Shown here: positions 47,501 through 59,000 of the stretch, piece by piece
Layout: every line of letters begins with the position of its first letter
How positions within the stretch are numbered: the stretch's first letter is position 1
Source of the DNA: Branchiostoma floridae
Taxonomy: Eukaryota; Chordata; Leptocardii; Amphioxiformes; Branchiostomatidae
NCBI RefSeq assembly: GCF_000003815.2
Contig: NC_049984.1
Location: 9,802,878-9,866,877 of the forward strand
DNA length: 64,000 nt
Reading direction: 5' to 3'
Position numbers and translations under genes: made by a program
Notes under the pieces: model-generated
Told to the model about the DNA's origin: nothing
What the model saw: the letters and a program-made list of their open reading frames with translations, nothing else
The model's database searches: none

Positions 47501-50500
47501 ATCTGACCGTTTCCAAAATCATATCCAGTTGCTTGAGTAACAGCTTTTTTGGCTTAACTATTTTGTCTCTACTATTATGAAGGACCCACAGGCAAAGTCG
47601 GGGAAGCAGAAGAAGCCACCTACACGACTGATCCACCACCTGTCTGCAGTGTTTGTACTGCTGTACATGTCAGAACAGCTGTTCCTCCCCTACTCACACT
47701 TCATCACACAGGTGGGCGTGGTGTACATTCACTTTGGTCATATCATACCTCATTTGCATGATGAATTACCTAATGAGCAAATGCTACATCCACAAGAAGT
47801 AGACAACTCATTCATCTCTCGTTCAATGCTTTTAAAACTTCTTTCATGTAAATGTCAGAATTTATTGACTCAAAAATAAAAGGGGTCAGTCAGGGGCATG
47901 ACAGCATACTTAGCGGTCCATGCGAGGCAGGAAACTTGCACCTCCGAATTAATCACCCTTAATGTTGTTTTTTTACATTTTGCTCTGAGACACTGAATTC
48001 ATGCAATCTCTATGGGCCAGCGGCACAAGCGACCCAGTACATTTGACATAGCAATAGCAAATCAATAACAAGAGTAATGAGACCTTATACCTCCATGAAA
48101 CATTCTAATTATGCAAATGCCCTCTGCAGGGTTACAACTCGTGGACCCAGGGGCTGTATGGGTACTCCTGGGACATGATGGTCCACACATGGTCAGTCCA
48201 GCACATAAAGGTCAAGTACGTGGATGCAGCCACCGGAGAGTATGGCTACCTTAGACCTGGGGTATGTACTTCTTTTAATCTTAGATGAATGATTATTACA
48301 CAAGACTACTTCAAAATATTACTTTTGAAACCCTATTTATTGTTGATTCTGCTTTTTATTTTTTCATCTCAAAATGGGTGGGTGGCTCCTACAACTTTTG
48401 AAAGTTGATTTCCAAGGGGTCCCACCATACAAGACAAGATGTGTAACATTCAGTTGGACAGCATAAAATAGATCACATGAAAACCAAGGCATCAAAACAA
48501 AATCAGTGTCCATTTCACCAAGGAGCTTTCATCTAATAAAACCTATTAATATTTGCTGTTACATCTCTGCAATACATATAACTAATACTAGCTTTTACGC
48601 TGAATATTTTAAGAGATTCATAGTTCTGCTCCAAAGGAAATGATCCAAAAACACACGACTGTATCTTAGTACAAAGCTATACTTTCTTACAACACAAAAG
48701 TACACATGGATCAAATTTTCAGTCCTCAAGAAGGCGACAGTGGTCGTTGACAATTTGGTTCGTGTGTACTTTTGTGTTGGAAGAAAGTTTAGCTTTGCAC
48801 TATGATTACTAGTACCAACACAGATGAGCTTCCATCACGACTGAATCTCATTGCTCTCTGTGGCAGGTGTTTACAGGGTCGAGCCGTTGGAGCAGCCATC
48901 CCGACATGCTGAAGCAGTATGCCACCTGTCTGCAGCACAGGCTGCAGGAACACAACATCTCACAGCCACAGTTCTACTTCGACATCTGGAAGTCCATGAA
49001 CAACAGGTTCCAGCAGAGGTCAGTCAGTTCACTCGTCTTCTCAGGGACAGAGGTTTTCTACACTGACTCGACCTTGTTCAGGGAGAGTACCATATGCAAT
49101 ATTCCTGGGAATCGCTAGATGGTGCACACATACAAAGAAAGGAAAAGAAAAGCAAAGCATGATGGGACCTCAGGTTTTCTACAGATTATAGTCAATGAAA
49201 CATCAAATCCTGAGTCTAACAGCAACACCCTTCATTGCCCATTGCTTTCCCTAATTTTTAGCAGTTTACTTGCAAAGTGCACATTACAAGCATGTAAAAA
49301 GCTACACTCTGAGGAATTATAGAAAATGCTTAAACACTGGAATTAAAACTATAGGGACTTACACCTCTAAGTTTTTTGACAAATTCTGTCACCATGAATT
49401 AATGACCCTTTCATCTCCAGCAGTGACGTCAGGAACAAACTGACAAGTTCGAAAATTTAGAGGGGTGAGTCCCTACAGTGTTAATTCCAGTCTTGGAAGT
49501 AAAGTGTTAGCATTTTTCTATGTGTTCTACTACAGATAAACTTTCATGATAAGCTAGAGAGGACATTTGTACCATCAAAGTCCTAGTTTGAAGAAATATA
49601 AAGAATCTCTGTATTTCAAATATGAGAGTTCACTAGCATTACTAACTTTGATATGAGAATGTTACATTACTTGACCCCCCCCCCCTCAGGATGGTTGACC
49701 CCCGTGTGGACATCGTCACAGCTGACTGGTCTCCCTTCAGCCCCTCGTCCTGGATGATGCCACTATTGGTCGACCTCACACCATGGAGGGAGAAGTTTCA
49801 GGAGATAGAAAAAACAATGGCAAATGAAACAGAAGTGGTCTTTGTTGCAGATTTTCCAGGTATGTACATATATCTGGTACTAGTATCTTGATAGTGTATC
49901 AGTTGAATTTCATAGTCGTGTTCAGTACTGTTCCTGTGAAGTTTTTGGTGCAGCGAGGTCATCATGTTTTGCCATATTTATTCGTGTCTATAAATAATGA
50001 TTGGGCATTTAACAAATGTCCTAGAGTGAGTTAGCAAGCTAAATGACTCATAGAGTTAGACAAGAATAGATATAATTATTATAGCTTACTGCTTACTATT
50101 GGACGTATTAAGTTACAGCAATATTTGGAAAGACAGCCCCATGACAAAATGGTAGGTGAACGTAAATCCCTGGCTGAACTTTCCTTTGCCTTTTGTTCAT
50201 CCTGCAGGTCTTGAGCTGGAAAACTACATCAACTCTGACTTTGAGAATGTCTCCCTGACCGTTCTATTTGGGGAGGTCAGGGTGGAGTTTAGAGGCCAGG
50301 AGAACAACGAAAGTCTGAAGAACATCACTTTGAAGAAAGATGACAAACTCGAGGTCAGATCATGAATATATTTAGCTTGATCTTGATATTCACACAGTTA
50401 ATATTCATTGTCTTATTGTGCGGTGTTTTGTATGATATTGCACAAACCTAATGTCTTACTTCCACAGATTCCTTCTGGAGAGTTTCACAATGTCCTCACC

Positions 50501-51752
50501 ACCTCGGAATCCCCATCCTGCTACTTCTACATCTCCACTAACCAGACAGAGGTGGAGTTCAAGAAGAATGTGACTGAATACCTGGAGAGACAAAAGTCAA
50601 CTGCCTCTGGTACAGATGGGAACACTGCAGGATCAGGTACAACATGTACTACAGATTGTAGATAACAAAATTGACATATAAAAAAAAAAGGTTCTTAGTG
50701 GCAAATGTTAACACGCACACGAGGACATTGAAACATTAGATCTGTGTGTTTTGGGCACACTATTGACAGATTAGCCAAACAGGATTGGTGGGCGTCAATC
50801 TACTGTCAGGGAAAGCCGTGTTAAGTGCCTTTCCTAAGGGCACAACGCCAGGAGCTAGTATTGAACCCCAAACCTCTAGATTCTGAGCCCAACACCACAA
50901 AATTTATATACCAGGAAGTACAAATAAAAAATGTTTAGCTGTATATTGTCTACAGACATGCACTTGTTAATGTCCATAGTGACGATAAGTTTTGTTTTGA
51001 GACTTAATTTGAGACTTGTGGATATCTGCATTAAGTAAATACTACCAGAAACGTCTTGTTTTTCCCTGCCACACAGTGAATGAGAGCTCAGACGACCCTC
51101 TGGTAGAAAAATACCAAGAAGTTGCCATGAGAAGAAAGAGGAGGGAACTCTATAACTCTCTATCTCAGCTGGACTACTTGAAGTTGTGGGGTTTACAAAA
51201 GTACTTCACCTTCAGGCGCAGGTGAGACAATGCCTCAACCATATGTAACATTTTAGATGAAACTGGAACAGAGATTATAAATCATGCAACTTACACCTAA
51301 CATATATCTTGCGGCCACTAGCAAGTTGCGGCTTCAATGTCCGAGGTTCTGTTATTCACGCCGAAACATTCAGGCATCACTATACATGTGTTACCCAATA
51401 CATTGTGAAATGGTGAGAAGATGATTTTGTCAGCAAATTGAGGCATTAAAATAATATGCTTCACGTCTGAAGGCACCCTACGTCTGCATAGAATTTTGTT
51501 TGTAGTAGAAGTCTGTGATGAGGCAAATACAACGTAAAACAGGAATATCGGAATGGAAAGGACACTAATTTTTGTTCTCTATAACCTATTTTGTACAGTT
51601 TGCTGATGAGTGGGCTGGCTGTGCGCAATATTGTATTTGGAACTCCAGAGCTGGACCAGCTGGCAAAGGACATACACTGGGCCTCGGGACAGTTTGACCC
51701 CGAAAAGTACTTGGACGAACTCGCAGGAGTTCCAATGATGGAGAATCCATGA
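38559..51752 (+). CDS. GGCX: Vitamin K-dependent gamma-glutamyl carboxylase
   Basis: An ER membrane enzyme that converts Glu to gamma-carboxyglutamate in vitamin K-dependent proteins, using reduced vitamin K, CO2 and O2. Sixteen exons join without phase conflict: 38559-38583, 39561-39761, 40313-40468, 40702-40867, 41120-41198, 41434-41540, 46114-46277, 46940-47100, 47583-47711, 48130-48261, 48867-49018, 49690-49859, 50208-50353, 50468-50636, 51077-51221, 51599-51752 (751 aa; human 758). Signatures are [42 protein letters not shown] (Lys221 corresponds to the catalytic base Lys218 of human), [45 protein letters not shown] and FDPR-like [16 protein letters not shown]. Several hydrophobic membrane segments precede the lumenal half. 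Start context is aaaaATGGCGG. Intron 6 (4.6 kb) is filled with repeats. Identification is very strong. Confidence 0.96.
39190..39390 (+). mobile_element. Candidate tRNA-derived SINE
   Basis: A B-box-like ggttcgaatctcg at 39309 is preceded by an A-box-like ttggttgggtgcttgg. Short inverted words tgaaacac/gtgtttca bound the block. The assignment is tentative; it lies in GGCX intron 1. Confidence 0.35.
39801..39990 (+). mobile_element. Inverted-repeat element with a degenerate hammerhead motif
   Basis: The left half (aataagattcaatctccaca, tatacaaaatgg, gatttacttctggacgtt) is the approximate inverse of the right half (aaacgtccggaagtaaatt, acgttttgtatcc, tagagattgtattgtattt). The right half holds CTGAAGA (39897-39903), stem GAGTGA/TCACTC and GAAACGTC (39923-39930), i.e. 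a hammerhead core with one changed base (CUGAnGA is otherwise kept). A 15-bp unit, tgctgaagaagagtga, is duplicated just before it. It is probably a Penelope-derived remnant in GGCX intron 2. Confidence 0.55.
42970..44335. repeat. Tandem pair of ~750-bp repeat units in GGCX intron 6
   Basis: agaccgtcaacaaaagtcgc near 42974 recurs as agaccgtcaacaacagtcgc near 43726. Matched blocks follow in the same order: gactgctacgattatcgtag, taaaatgcgagagc, tatgaatattaattagcc, ctcttcgctgattggct, ggtcacg, ttttacttg, atgcctatctataccaaa. The first unit has an extra G/C-rich insert (43259-43350). No transposase frame is visible. The second unit runs straight into the 162-bp array. Confidence 0.7.
44300..44985. 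repeat. Tandem array of ~162-bp units, orientation 1
   Basis: The words taccagggtacagg, gtcaaaaattggtcaaaa, gcattttgttgtactgtacacc and caaatttcagctcattcgg recur at about 162-base steps (for example near 44398, 44560 and 44722). About four units end with a hairpin-rich tail to 45060. Long open frames in it are repeat artefacts. The same unit, reversed, forms the array at 56990-57790 in GSS. Confidence 0.75.
46405..46560 (+). mobile_element. Candidate tRNA-derived SINE in GGCX intron 7
   Basis: An A-box-like tggttgagtggctagggc and a B-box-like gggggttcaatac lie about 70 bases apart, the spacing of a tRNA-type internal promoter. The 3' limit is unclear. Confidence 0.4.
47235..47275. repeat. (TA)n microsatellite in GGCX intron 8
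   Basis: Interrupted AT dinucleotide run with self-complementary segments. Confidence 0.85.
47460..47560 (+). ncRNA. Hammerhead-type ribozyme motif in GGCX intron 8 (sense)
   Basis: CTGACGA (fits the CUGANGA core) at 47470-47476 is followed by a seven-pair stem AGATAGT/ACTATCT with a TTAT loop, GAAAC at 47496-47500 and the triplet ATC, an allowed NUH cleavage site. The tail tatccagttgcttgagtaac is typical of Penelope-derived repeats. It sits in sense orientation and ends about 80 bases before exon 9. Activity depends on stem I pairing, which I could not establish. Confidence 0.5.
48670..48800 (+). mobile_element. Palindromic element with decayed hammerhead-like centre
   Basis: The left arm (acaaagctatactttcttac, aacacaaaagtacac) pairs with the right arm (gtgtacttttgtgttggaag, aaagtttagctttg). 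The centre reads CTCAAGA, a GGCGAC/GTCGTT stem and GACAA, a degraded relative of the core at 60086. It lies in GGCX intron 10. Confidence 0.55.
50690..50910 (-). mobile_element. tRNA-derived SINE, minus orientation, in GGCX intron 14
   Basis: The reverse strand starts gtgttgggctcagaatctag (A-box-like) and has ggggttcaatacta (B-box). It continues with a tail containing gggaaaggcacttaacacgg-like words, and a poly-A-like tract lies at its end near 50685. This layout is common in deuterostome SINEs. Confidence 0.5.
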
Positions 51753-52441
51753 TATCCTGTACTTGGTGTTCTGCTAAAACAAGATACTTATTTTACATTT
51801 CCTATTCAGAATACAGTTCCATAATTCTTGGACCTGATCTATATTTTAACATCTTCACTACAATGACCATTAGGTTGGTTTAGGTAGTGTGCAGGCTACA
51901 TGGACCATTACACACACAGAAGTCAAAAAGACATTGCTCTAGATATACATGTATTCAAATTTGTTAAGCTAGACTAGCTAGATTTCAGAGTTATTTATTT
52001 GTAAGTTACGTAGTGCACTTTTGTAGTGTCTAAGTCTAAGTAGTGCACTGTAAAGCATATCAGTCCTGGCTGCTAAGAAGATGGGATGTTGCTTGATAAA
52101 TAATGAAGGAAGACTTTCCCAAAGAGGTGCCGCTGTTGCTTCCTTAGAGGCAGTGTTACTTTCTATTGAGCATTCTCAGTGGGTATCTGTGGACCAAACT
52201 GTTATACGTGTGCCTTGTAAGGAAGAAGGTCGACATTGAGATTTTTCAGAAGTTTACTTGATGTTTTATCACAATACTTATTGGTTATCTTGCTGGAAAC
52301 AGCTGGTTATATCCACTATTCATCACCATTTCAAACTTTTGTTTTAATCTACATCGTATACCAAAAAAGTTTGAAGAAAGCAAACCGACTCCAGACATTC
52401 TAATGGCAGTGACATGTCATTGTATTTGGTATGTGTACTGA

Positions 52442-52447
52442 TATTAA
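52442..52447 (+). terminator. Candidate polyadenylation signal ATTAAA of GGCX
   Basis: A variant hexamer in gatattaaagtaatg about 690 bases after the GGCX stop and before the convergent GSS 3' end. Confidence 0.35.
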
Positions 52448-53050
52448 AGTAATGATGTATGTTTAAGGTTGCCAGAGTCCAAATCATAAAAATAATATTT
52501 TATTCTTGCACTGATTTTAATAATTTTCTAGTATATTTGATTTTCATTCCTGGACCAATAGAATTGATGTAACTAAAAGATGCTATTTTTCTTCAGCAGT
52601 TGTTATTTCTTAAGATGTCAAGTAGGTCAAGTAGATGTTAAGTGGGAGACTTGGTGCTCATAGTCTAGCTGCTCCACACTTTTTGCTGCATAGCAATAAT
52701 GGTATTTCATGCCAATGTTGGGAACATTTAAAATCAACATTAAATACAGCTGTATCAGTACTGTTCCACCAGTTGTCTTCTCTTTTGTGAGCACAGATTC
52801 AATATATTATCTTAATCGTCATGCTATAACAAAAAACGTGGGTATGAATGCATGCATTTTCTGTGCTGATTTTGAGATTAACTGAGACTATGTGCTTTCC
52901 AAAGTTATGAAATAGTTTTATGAAACTTGTTTCCAAATACACAATGTACAAAATTAATGGAGAAGACAAAACACAGAAAAATAGTTATATTGAACTCCTA
53001 CACCTGTGGTATGGAGTGAAATATAGCTATTTGTTAGGTCCTTAGGTGCA

Positions 53051-56000
53051 TTAGACAAGATAGGGGCTGTCTATGACAGAATTTCCAACAGTGATTCCTC
53101 CGTCCGCTGTTGATGAATGGTTTGTCCTCAGGTAGTGTCCCCCCTGCTTGTTGTGTAGCACTCGGTCCCCATTACTGAAGAGCAAACAAAACAATGAATG
53201 TTGTACATGTGTCACAATTCTCAGCAATCAAGAAATATCTTTCAAATTATGTCAGGGTCTGCTACATGTACCTCTATAGAAAAACTTTTTTCAAATCTTG
53301 ATGTAACAAATCTCAGACTTTGAAAAGTTTTGCTAGATATTCATACTCAGGCTTTGTTGAGGCCCATGCTTTCAGCCATAATCAACTGCTAAGATTTGAA
53401 CAAAGAAGATGTATGTAGATTAACAATACACTTACGCCATGAAGACTCCAAAAATGCCCAGTTCACATGAAGAACCCTGTAGTTTAGGCCTGTCTCCAGG
53501 CCTCATGAGGTAGTTTTGTACCACAGTAGGGCAGATCAGGTCCATGATGATGTAGGCTGTTCTCTCTTCAGAGCCCTTTAGTTTGTTGATGACAGTCTTA
53601 ATGTCGTCTCCATAGATGTTGTTACCTGGTCAGGAACAGGTGTTACAGCATGTAAATGCACTGCCACACATAGCACCCCCAAGAGACACATTTCTCAGGG
53701 CTTGAAGTACACATTGCACATAGGGCTAGGTACTGGTACAGCATAACAGTACAAAACCGTTCTTTCTCATTGGACCGGTCCAGAAAAACTGAAAAGAATA
53801 GGTGGGCCGGATGTTGGACTTGGAGTGAAGTAGAAAAGAGTTTATAGTCATTTGTACCAAGTTTTAAAGTCAATTGTACAGGTGCAGTTAGCGTTGTAGG
53901 ATTTTTAAAACACCAGTGTGAGTCTAATACTCCACCAAACAGATTTCTTTGTAGTGAAATTAACCATTGGTATGAATCAGGTTCAGGTCTGGACCTGATC
54001 CTCTGGACCTGAACCGGACCTGGATTTTCTAATTGCAAATAAGCCCTTTATTTTCACCCGAAATTGGAACTGTGCACTAATTTTGTACACCAGTACAATG
54101 TTCCAGCATATTTATGACATCTAACTGACATACAATTCAAAAACCTTTGGTGTATCAATTGACTTGAATGTGTGAAATGTTTACGTCTGCTATAAGAGAA
54201 CTTCAGATTCAAGCCGTGAAGAGCAATATTATAGTAAGTAATAATATGTAATTTGTTCTCGCTCACATTCTATCTTTATCATAATTATTCTGCACCCAAA
54301 ATCATTTCTTTGCACCTACTTTACAGATTAAGTGCATGAATCAATTTTGACCCCAATTTCTAAGTGATAACTGGTCTTACCACCCCCCTCTCTTTGTGGC
54401 TTCATGACGTAATCTTCAGGACATCTCATGGCCATCTGTACTGTCCGATCTCCCTCTAAACCCTGAGGGACAAAGACATGTTAAGGTCCATGATTTTGTT
54501 GCACTGAATCACAATGATGAGATTTATCTTCATTATACACAACACTGGTACATACGTGCATGTATATCTACTGTAGTTTCAATTTTGTTAAAAAGACAAC
54601 ATCGCAATTGCGCTGGTGGCCATCAGAGGTGTAGCCCCGACCGGGTTACGAAGTCACCATTAGTCCCGGTGGACTGCCAGATACCGTGGAGGTACCTCTT
54701 GGTGTTTTCACGACTAGGTCATGGTATCAATTTGTCGCCGGGTCCCAGGTTGATTTTAACTGCAAGTTTTACAAAATCCAGGGCCTGCCCGTGCCCATAT
54801 ATGGCCCAGTAGCCACAGGATCTCGTAGGTGTTGTGCCCGAAAGTGAAAAAAACACAGGTCGTAAACTACCCTGCGGGGCCCCTTTTTCGGCTTGTGAGA
54901 TAACACAGGTTTGATGCACTTTAAGTTTTGATTAACAGAGGGTAACACTGTTTTGCTTACCATTTCCAGTGTATGTTGTCCAACAAAGGTGGCCCTAACT
55001 CTGCTCACTGCCTTTGGATCTTCTAGGAACTTCTCCAGTACACCAGGCTGGGCTAACTCCTGCTGCACCTTCTTAGTCCCTGCCAGGTGGTAGGATATAC
55101 ACGGGCACTTGATCGCTCCGGATCTCTCAATCTTCAGGCGGGCAATCCATTCCTAGGTACATAAAATTTAAAATTAACTTACTAAACCAAGATAAATATT
55201 ATATACTGTAAATGCAGAAATTTTCCCGGTGGATTAATGTTCGCGGTGGATTAATGTTCGCGGTTTTTGCAGCGGTCGCTTCACCGCAAATTTAATTTAA
55301 ATCCCCGCGAACTTAAATGCATTTACAGTACAATGTAATCTAATGGGTCTTTCCCACAATCAAATACAATAAAAAATCTTATACACTAACTTAAAGGTAA
55401 TGTACCTCACCTTTTCAGTTGGATAGTGGTCAGGTGAATATCCAGCTCGAAAGTAGACAACAGCAACTTCAGATCCATGACTAGAAACAGCAGAAATAGT
55501 GCTTATTAGTAACTTTATGTTTCAAACTATACAATGCATGACTGTGTACTTCCAGTAAAGTTTCATACATACCATATGCCTGCTGCCACTGTAATAACAA
55601 TGCATTACATTGATAGACTTTATTTCAGAGCATTATTAGGTTTGTTGCAGAGCTATCGGCCATTATTGATACTCACATGAAAAGTGTCTTGTCTGATTTC
55701 AGCTCAGCATCCTCTGCGATCTGTCTCAAGCTGTACCTTCTTACTGTTATGCTGGGATGTCTGAGAAGATGTGAACAGTAATCTTTATTTTTAGTATATT
55801 ATGTAATACAAAATCTGTTTGGTTGGCACATTTTGCAAATGTGTTATGAAGTATCCTCTTTTGATAGGCTGTACATGTGTTACACTGATACAATGTAAAC
55901 CTGTTGATTTGAATGATTTTACTCACCTTTTCATAACTGTAAATTCTGACAGTCTCTGCCCAAAGACGTTTCTACACCTCTCCTCCTCTACTACAAACAC

Positions 56001-59000
56001 TATGATGGCTCTGGTGGAAAAATAAGTTTTGCTGAATTATTACAATTAGTGCTTGTTTGAACAAACTATATTCGTGAAAGTGGTTTAACTTATACTGAAG
56101 CAAAACAACTGATTGTATCAGCAGTGTACTTAGTATTCAAAATCCTTCAAATGTTCCTAATTCTGAAGGAAGGAGTGGGGGACATCAGACGGTTAGACGT
56201 AGGATATAGGATTTGTCAAATACATAAATTACCTCAGCAACATCACACAGGAAAATGGTGACATTTTACAAGAAAAATGGTGACACTTTTTATTTTTAGA
56301 AGAGTAAGGACTTACTTCTGTGATCCATATTGCTCCCATGCTGCTACAAAGCCATCCACCTGGGAGTCCAGAGCTCTGTTCTCAGGGATCTGGGCATGTG
56401 CAAGATGTGAGAATGGGCCACGGATCCAAAAACATAGCTGTATACTACTCATCAGTCAAACAACATTAATATTGAAGACCGAATATTCTCAGCATAAGTT
56501 CAACTTGATATCTGCTCATCTGAGGAATGCAATTGCGACAACATAGAACAATTTAACTTATTATTCAAGAGTAATACATGACACATGTATGCTATACTTA
56601 CATGCTTGTAGGCATTAGTTATGCCCAGAAGACTCAGCACATGTCTGTAACAATAAAATAAAGAAAGAGCCTATAGTCCTATAGAGGAACATTGGTGTGA
56701 CCTCCAACTACTAGTAGTCAAGGTTGGAAATCTGAAAAAAAAGTGCCTTCTGCTACAGCACTCTACATTTTTGTACCCACTTCTATTTATTCATTCATAG
56801 AACGAACATTGTTGTACTATAAACAACAATGTAGTACAATGTCTTTAAACAATGCTTCTTGTTCTTATTTCTTTACATTTCATTTCATTACCTCCATGAA
56901 ATGTCATGGAGGTTATATTTATATTGCAATCCATACATAGTATGGGATTGCAATATATTGTTTTTGCTGAGTCTCTTCTCCTCCTGTCAAAATCTTCAAG
57001 TTGATTCAACTTTTTCATTTTTGGGCCAAATGAGCTGAAATTTGGCAGGGTGGTAGAAATAGCAAATACCCCCAGGCGTTTTTTTCACTTTCTTGATAGA
57101 GGACTTAGAATTTATGATATTTCGGGTTTTTGGTAATTTTCAGACAAAATATGTATATTTTGGGCCCCTGTGCCCTGGTATTACAAGCTAATGACCTGAA
57201 ATTTGGTAGAGAGGTGCATTGGACATATGAGCACAGAAAACCATCGGCACCTTCTTCATAGATCACTTCAAAAATGAGTTATTTTAGGGGTTTTGGCCAT
57301 TTTTGACTAAAAATGTATATTTATGGCTCATATGCCCTTGTATTAAAACCAAATGACCTGAAATTTGGTACATAGGTGCGTTTGACATATGACCACAGAA
57401 CCCCATCAACGCTTTATTCATTGTTTACTCCAAAAATGAGTTATTTTAGGGTTTTTGGCCATTTTTGACTAAAAAATGTATATTTTTTGCTCCTATGCCC
57501 TTGTATGAAAACCTAATGACCTGAAATTTGGCACAGAGGTGCATTGAACATATGCTCACAGGACCTCATCGACACTTTCTTCATAGATCACTTGAAAAAT
57601 GAATTATTTTGGGGTTTTTAGCCATTTTTGTCTAAAAATGTATATTTTTGGCATATATGCCCTTGTATTGAAACCAGATGACGTAAAACTCGACATGAAG
57701 GTGTGTAGGACAAGTGCCGAGAGTACTTCATTTTCCCTTTGAGTAGACATTACTTCAAATTGTTGAATTTGGGGATTTTTTCCAGGATGAAGATGGATTG
57801 CAATATGCTGTATTTGCTCCTAAGCAAATGTCGGCCTTTCTAGTTTACCCTGCGTTTGTGTGTCTGTCTGTCAACAAGATAACTCAAGAACGGCTGGGTG
57901 AATTGGTTTCATACTTGGTGTGTTGGTAGGGTGTGATGACAGCTAGAAATGATTAGATTTTGGGCCCCCTAGCGGCTTCTCTTGGTACTGCAGCGCAACT
58001 TCCGGTTTTACTATCTCGTGTTCTGAACAAGCTATGGTCACGATTTTGGGGTGTTAGATAGCTCTTGTGCTCAGGAATAAGTGAAAAAAGTTTGGGCCCC
58101 CTAGCGGCTAGTTTTGGGGATAGCAGGGGTATTTTTGTCAAAAACTTCTGAAGACGATAACTGAAGAAGGGAACAACGGATTTTCGTGATTTTTGGTATG
58201 TAGGTACCTTAGACAATGTTGTACAAAATGAAACACCAATTATGCATAATAGGAGCACATTTGCATAATTAATGAGAATTTTCTATCATAGCAGTTTTTT
58301 CTATGTATCTCTTGTCCCAGATGTGATATGGTCTTGACATTTGGGTGGTAGATAGCTTTCAGTGTCATGACAAAGTGGGGCAAGTTTCAGCCCCCTAACA
58401 TTTAATTTGGGAACTGCAGGGGCATTTTTGTCAAGACATTCCAAAGAGGATAAATGCAGAAAGGGTTGACGGATTGGCATCATATTAGGCATGCGGGTAC
58501 CTTAGGCAAAGATGTTCATAATGATATACATGTTATGCAAATGAGGAGTTGATTTGCATAATTAATGAGGAAATTGTATAATTCCATTGTTTTCAATAAC
58601 TGGACTTTAATAAATGTAACACAAGTTAATTATGACAGGTGGAATATAAGCAGATACCAAATATGGTAATGAGGAACTTATTTGCATAATTTATGTAAAA
58701 ATTGCAAAACTGCTTTATGATTAATAATGGGAATTTTATAATTGTGACATGTGTACGTTAGTCAATGGTGAACAATGCCATGCATAAATTATGTTAATGT
58801 GTTAGTCAATTGCATGAAATTTACAAAAGCTCTAAATTTTCATGGAGGTATGAGGTCGCCGAACTCTAGTTGTATCTAATTTTGGAGATTTCAGCAGGAA
58901 GAACCATGTAACAGTACAATGGAGATCTTGATGAACAAATAAACAAACAAACTTCACAACAAGTCCGTACTTGTGCACACTGGCTATCTTTTCCCCAAAG

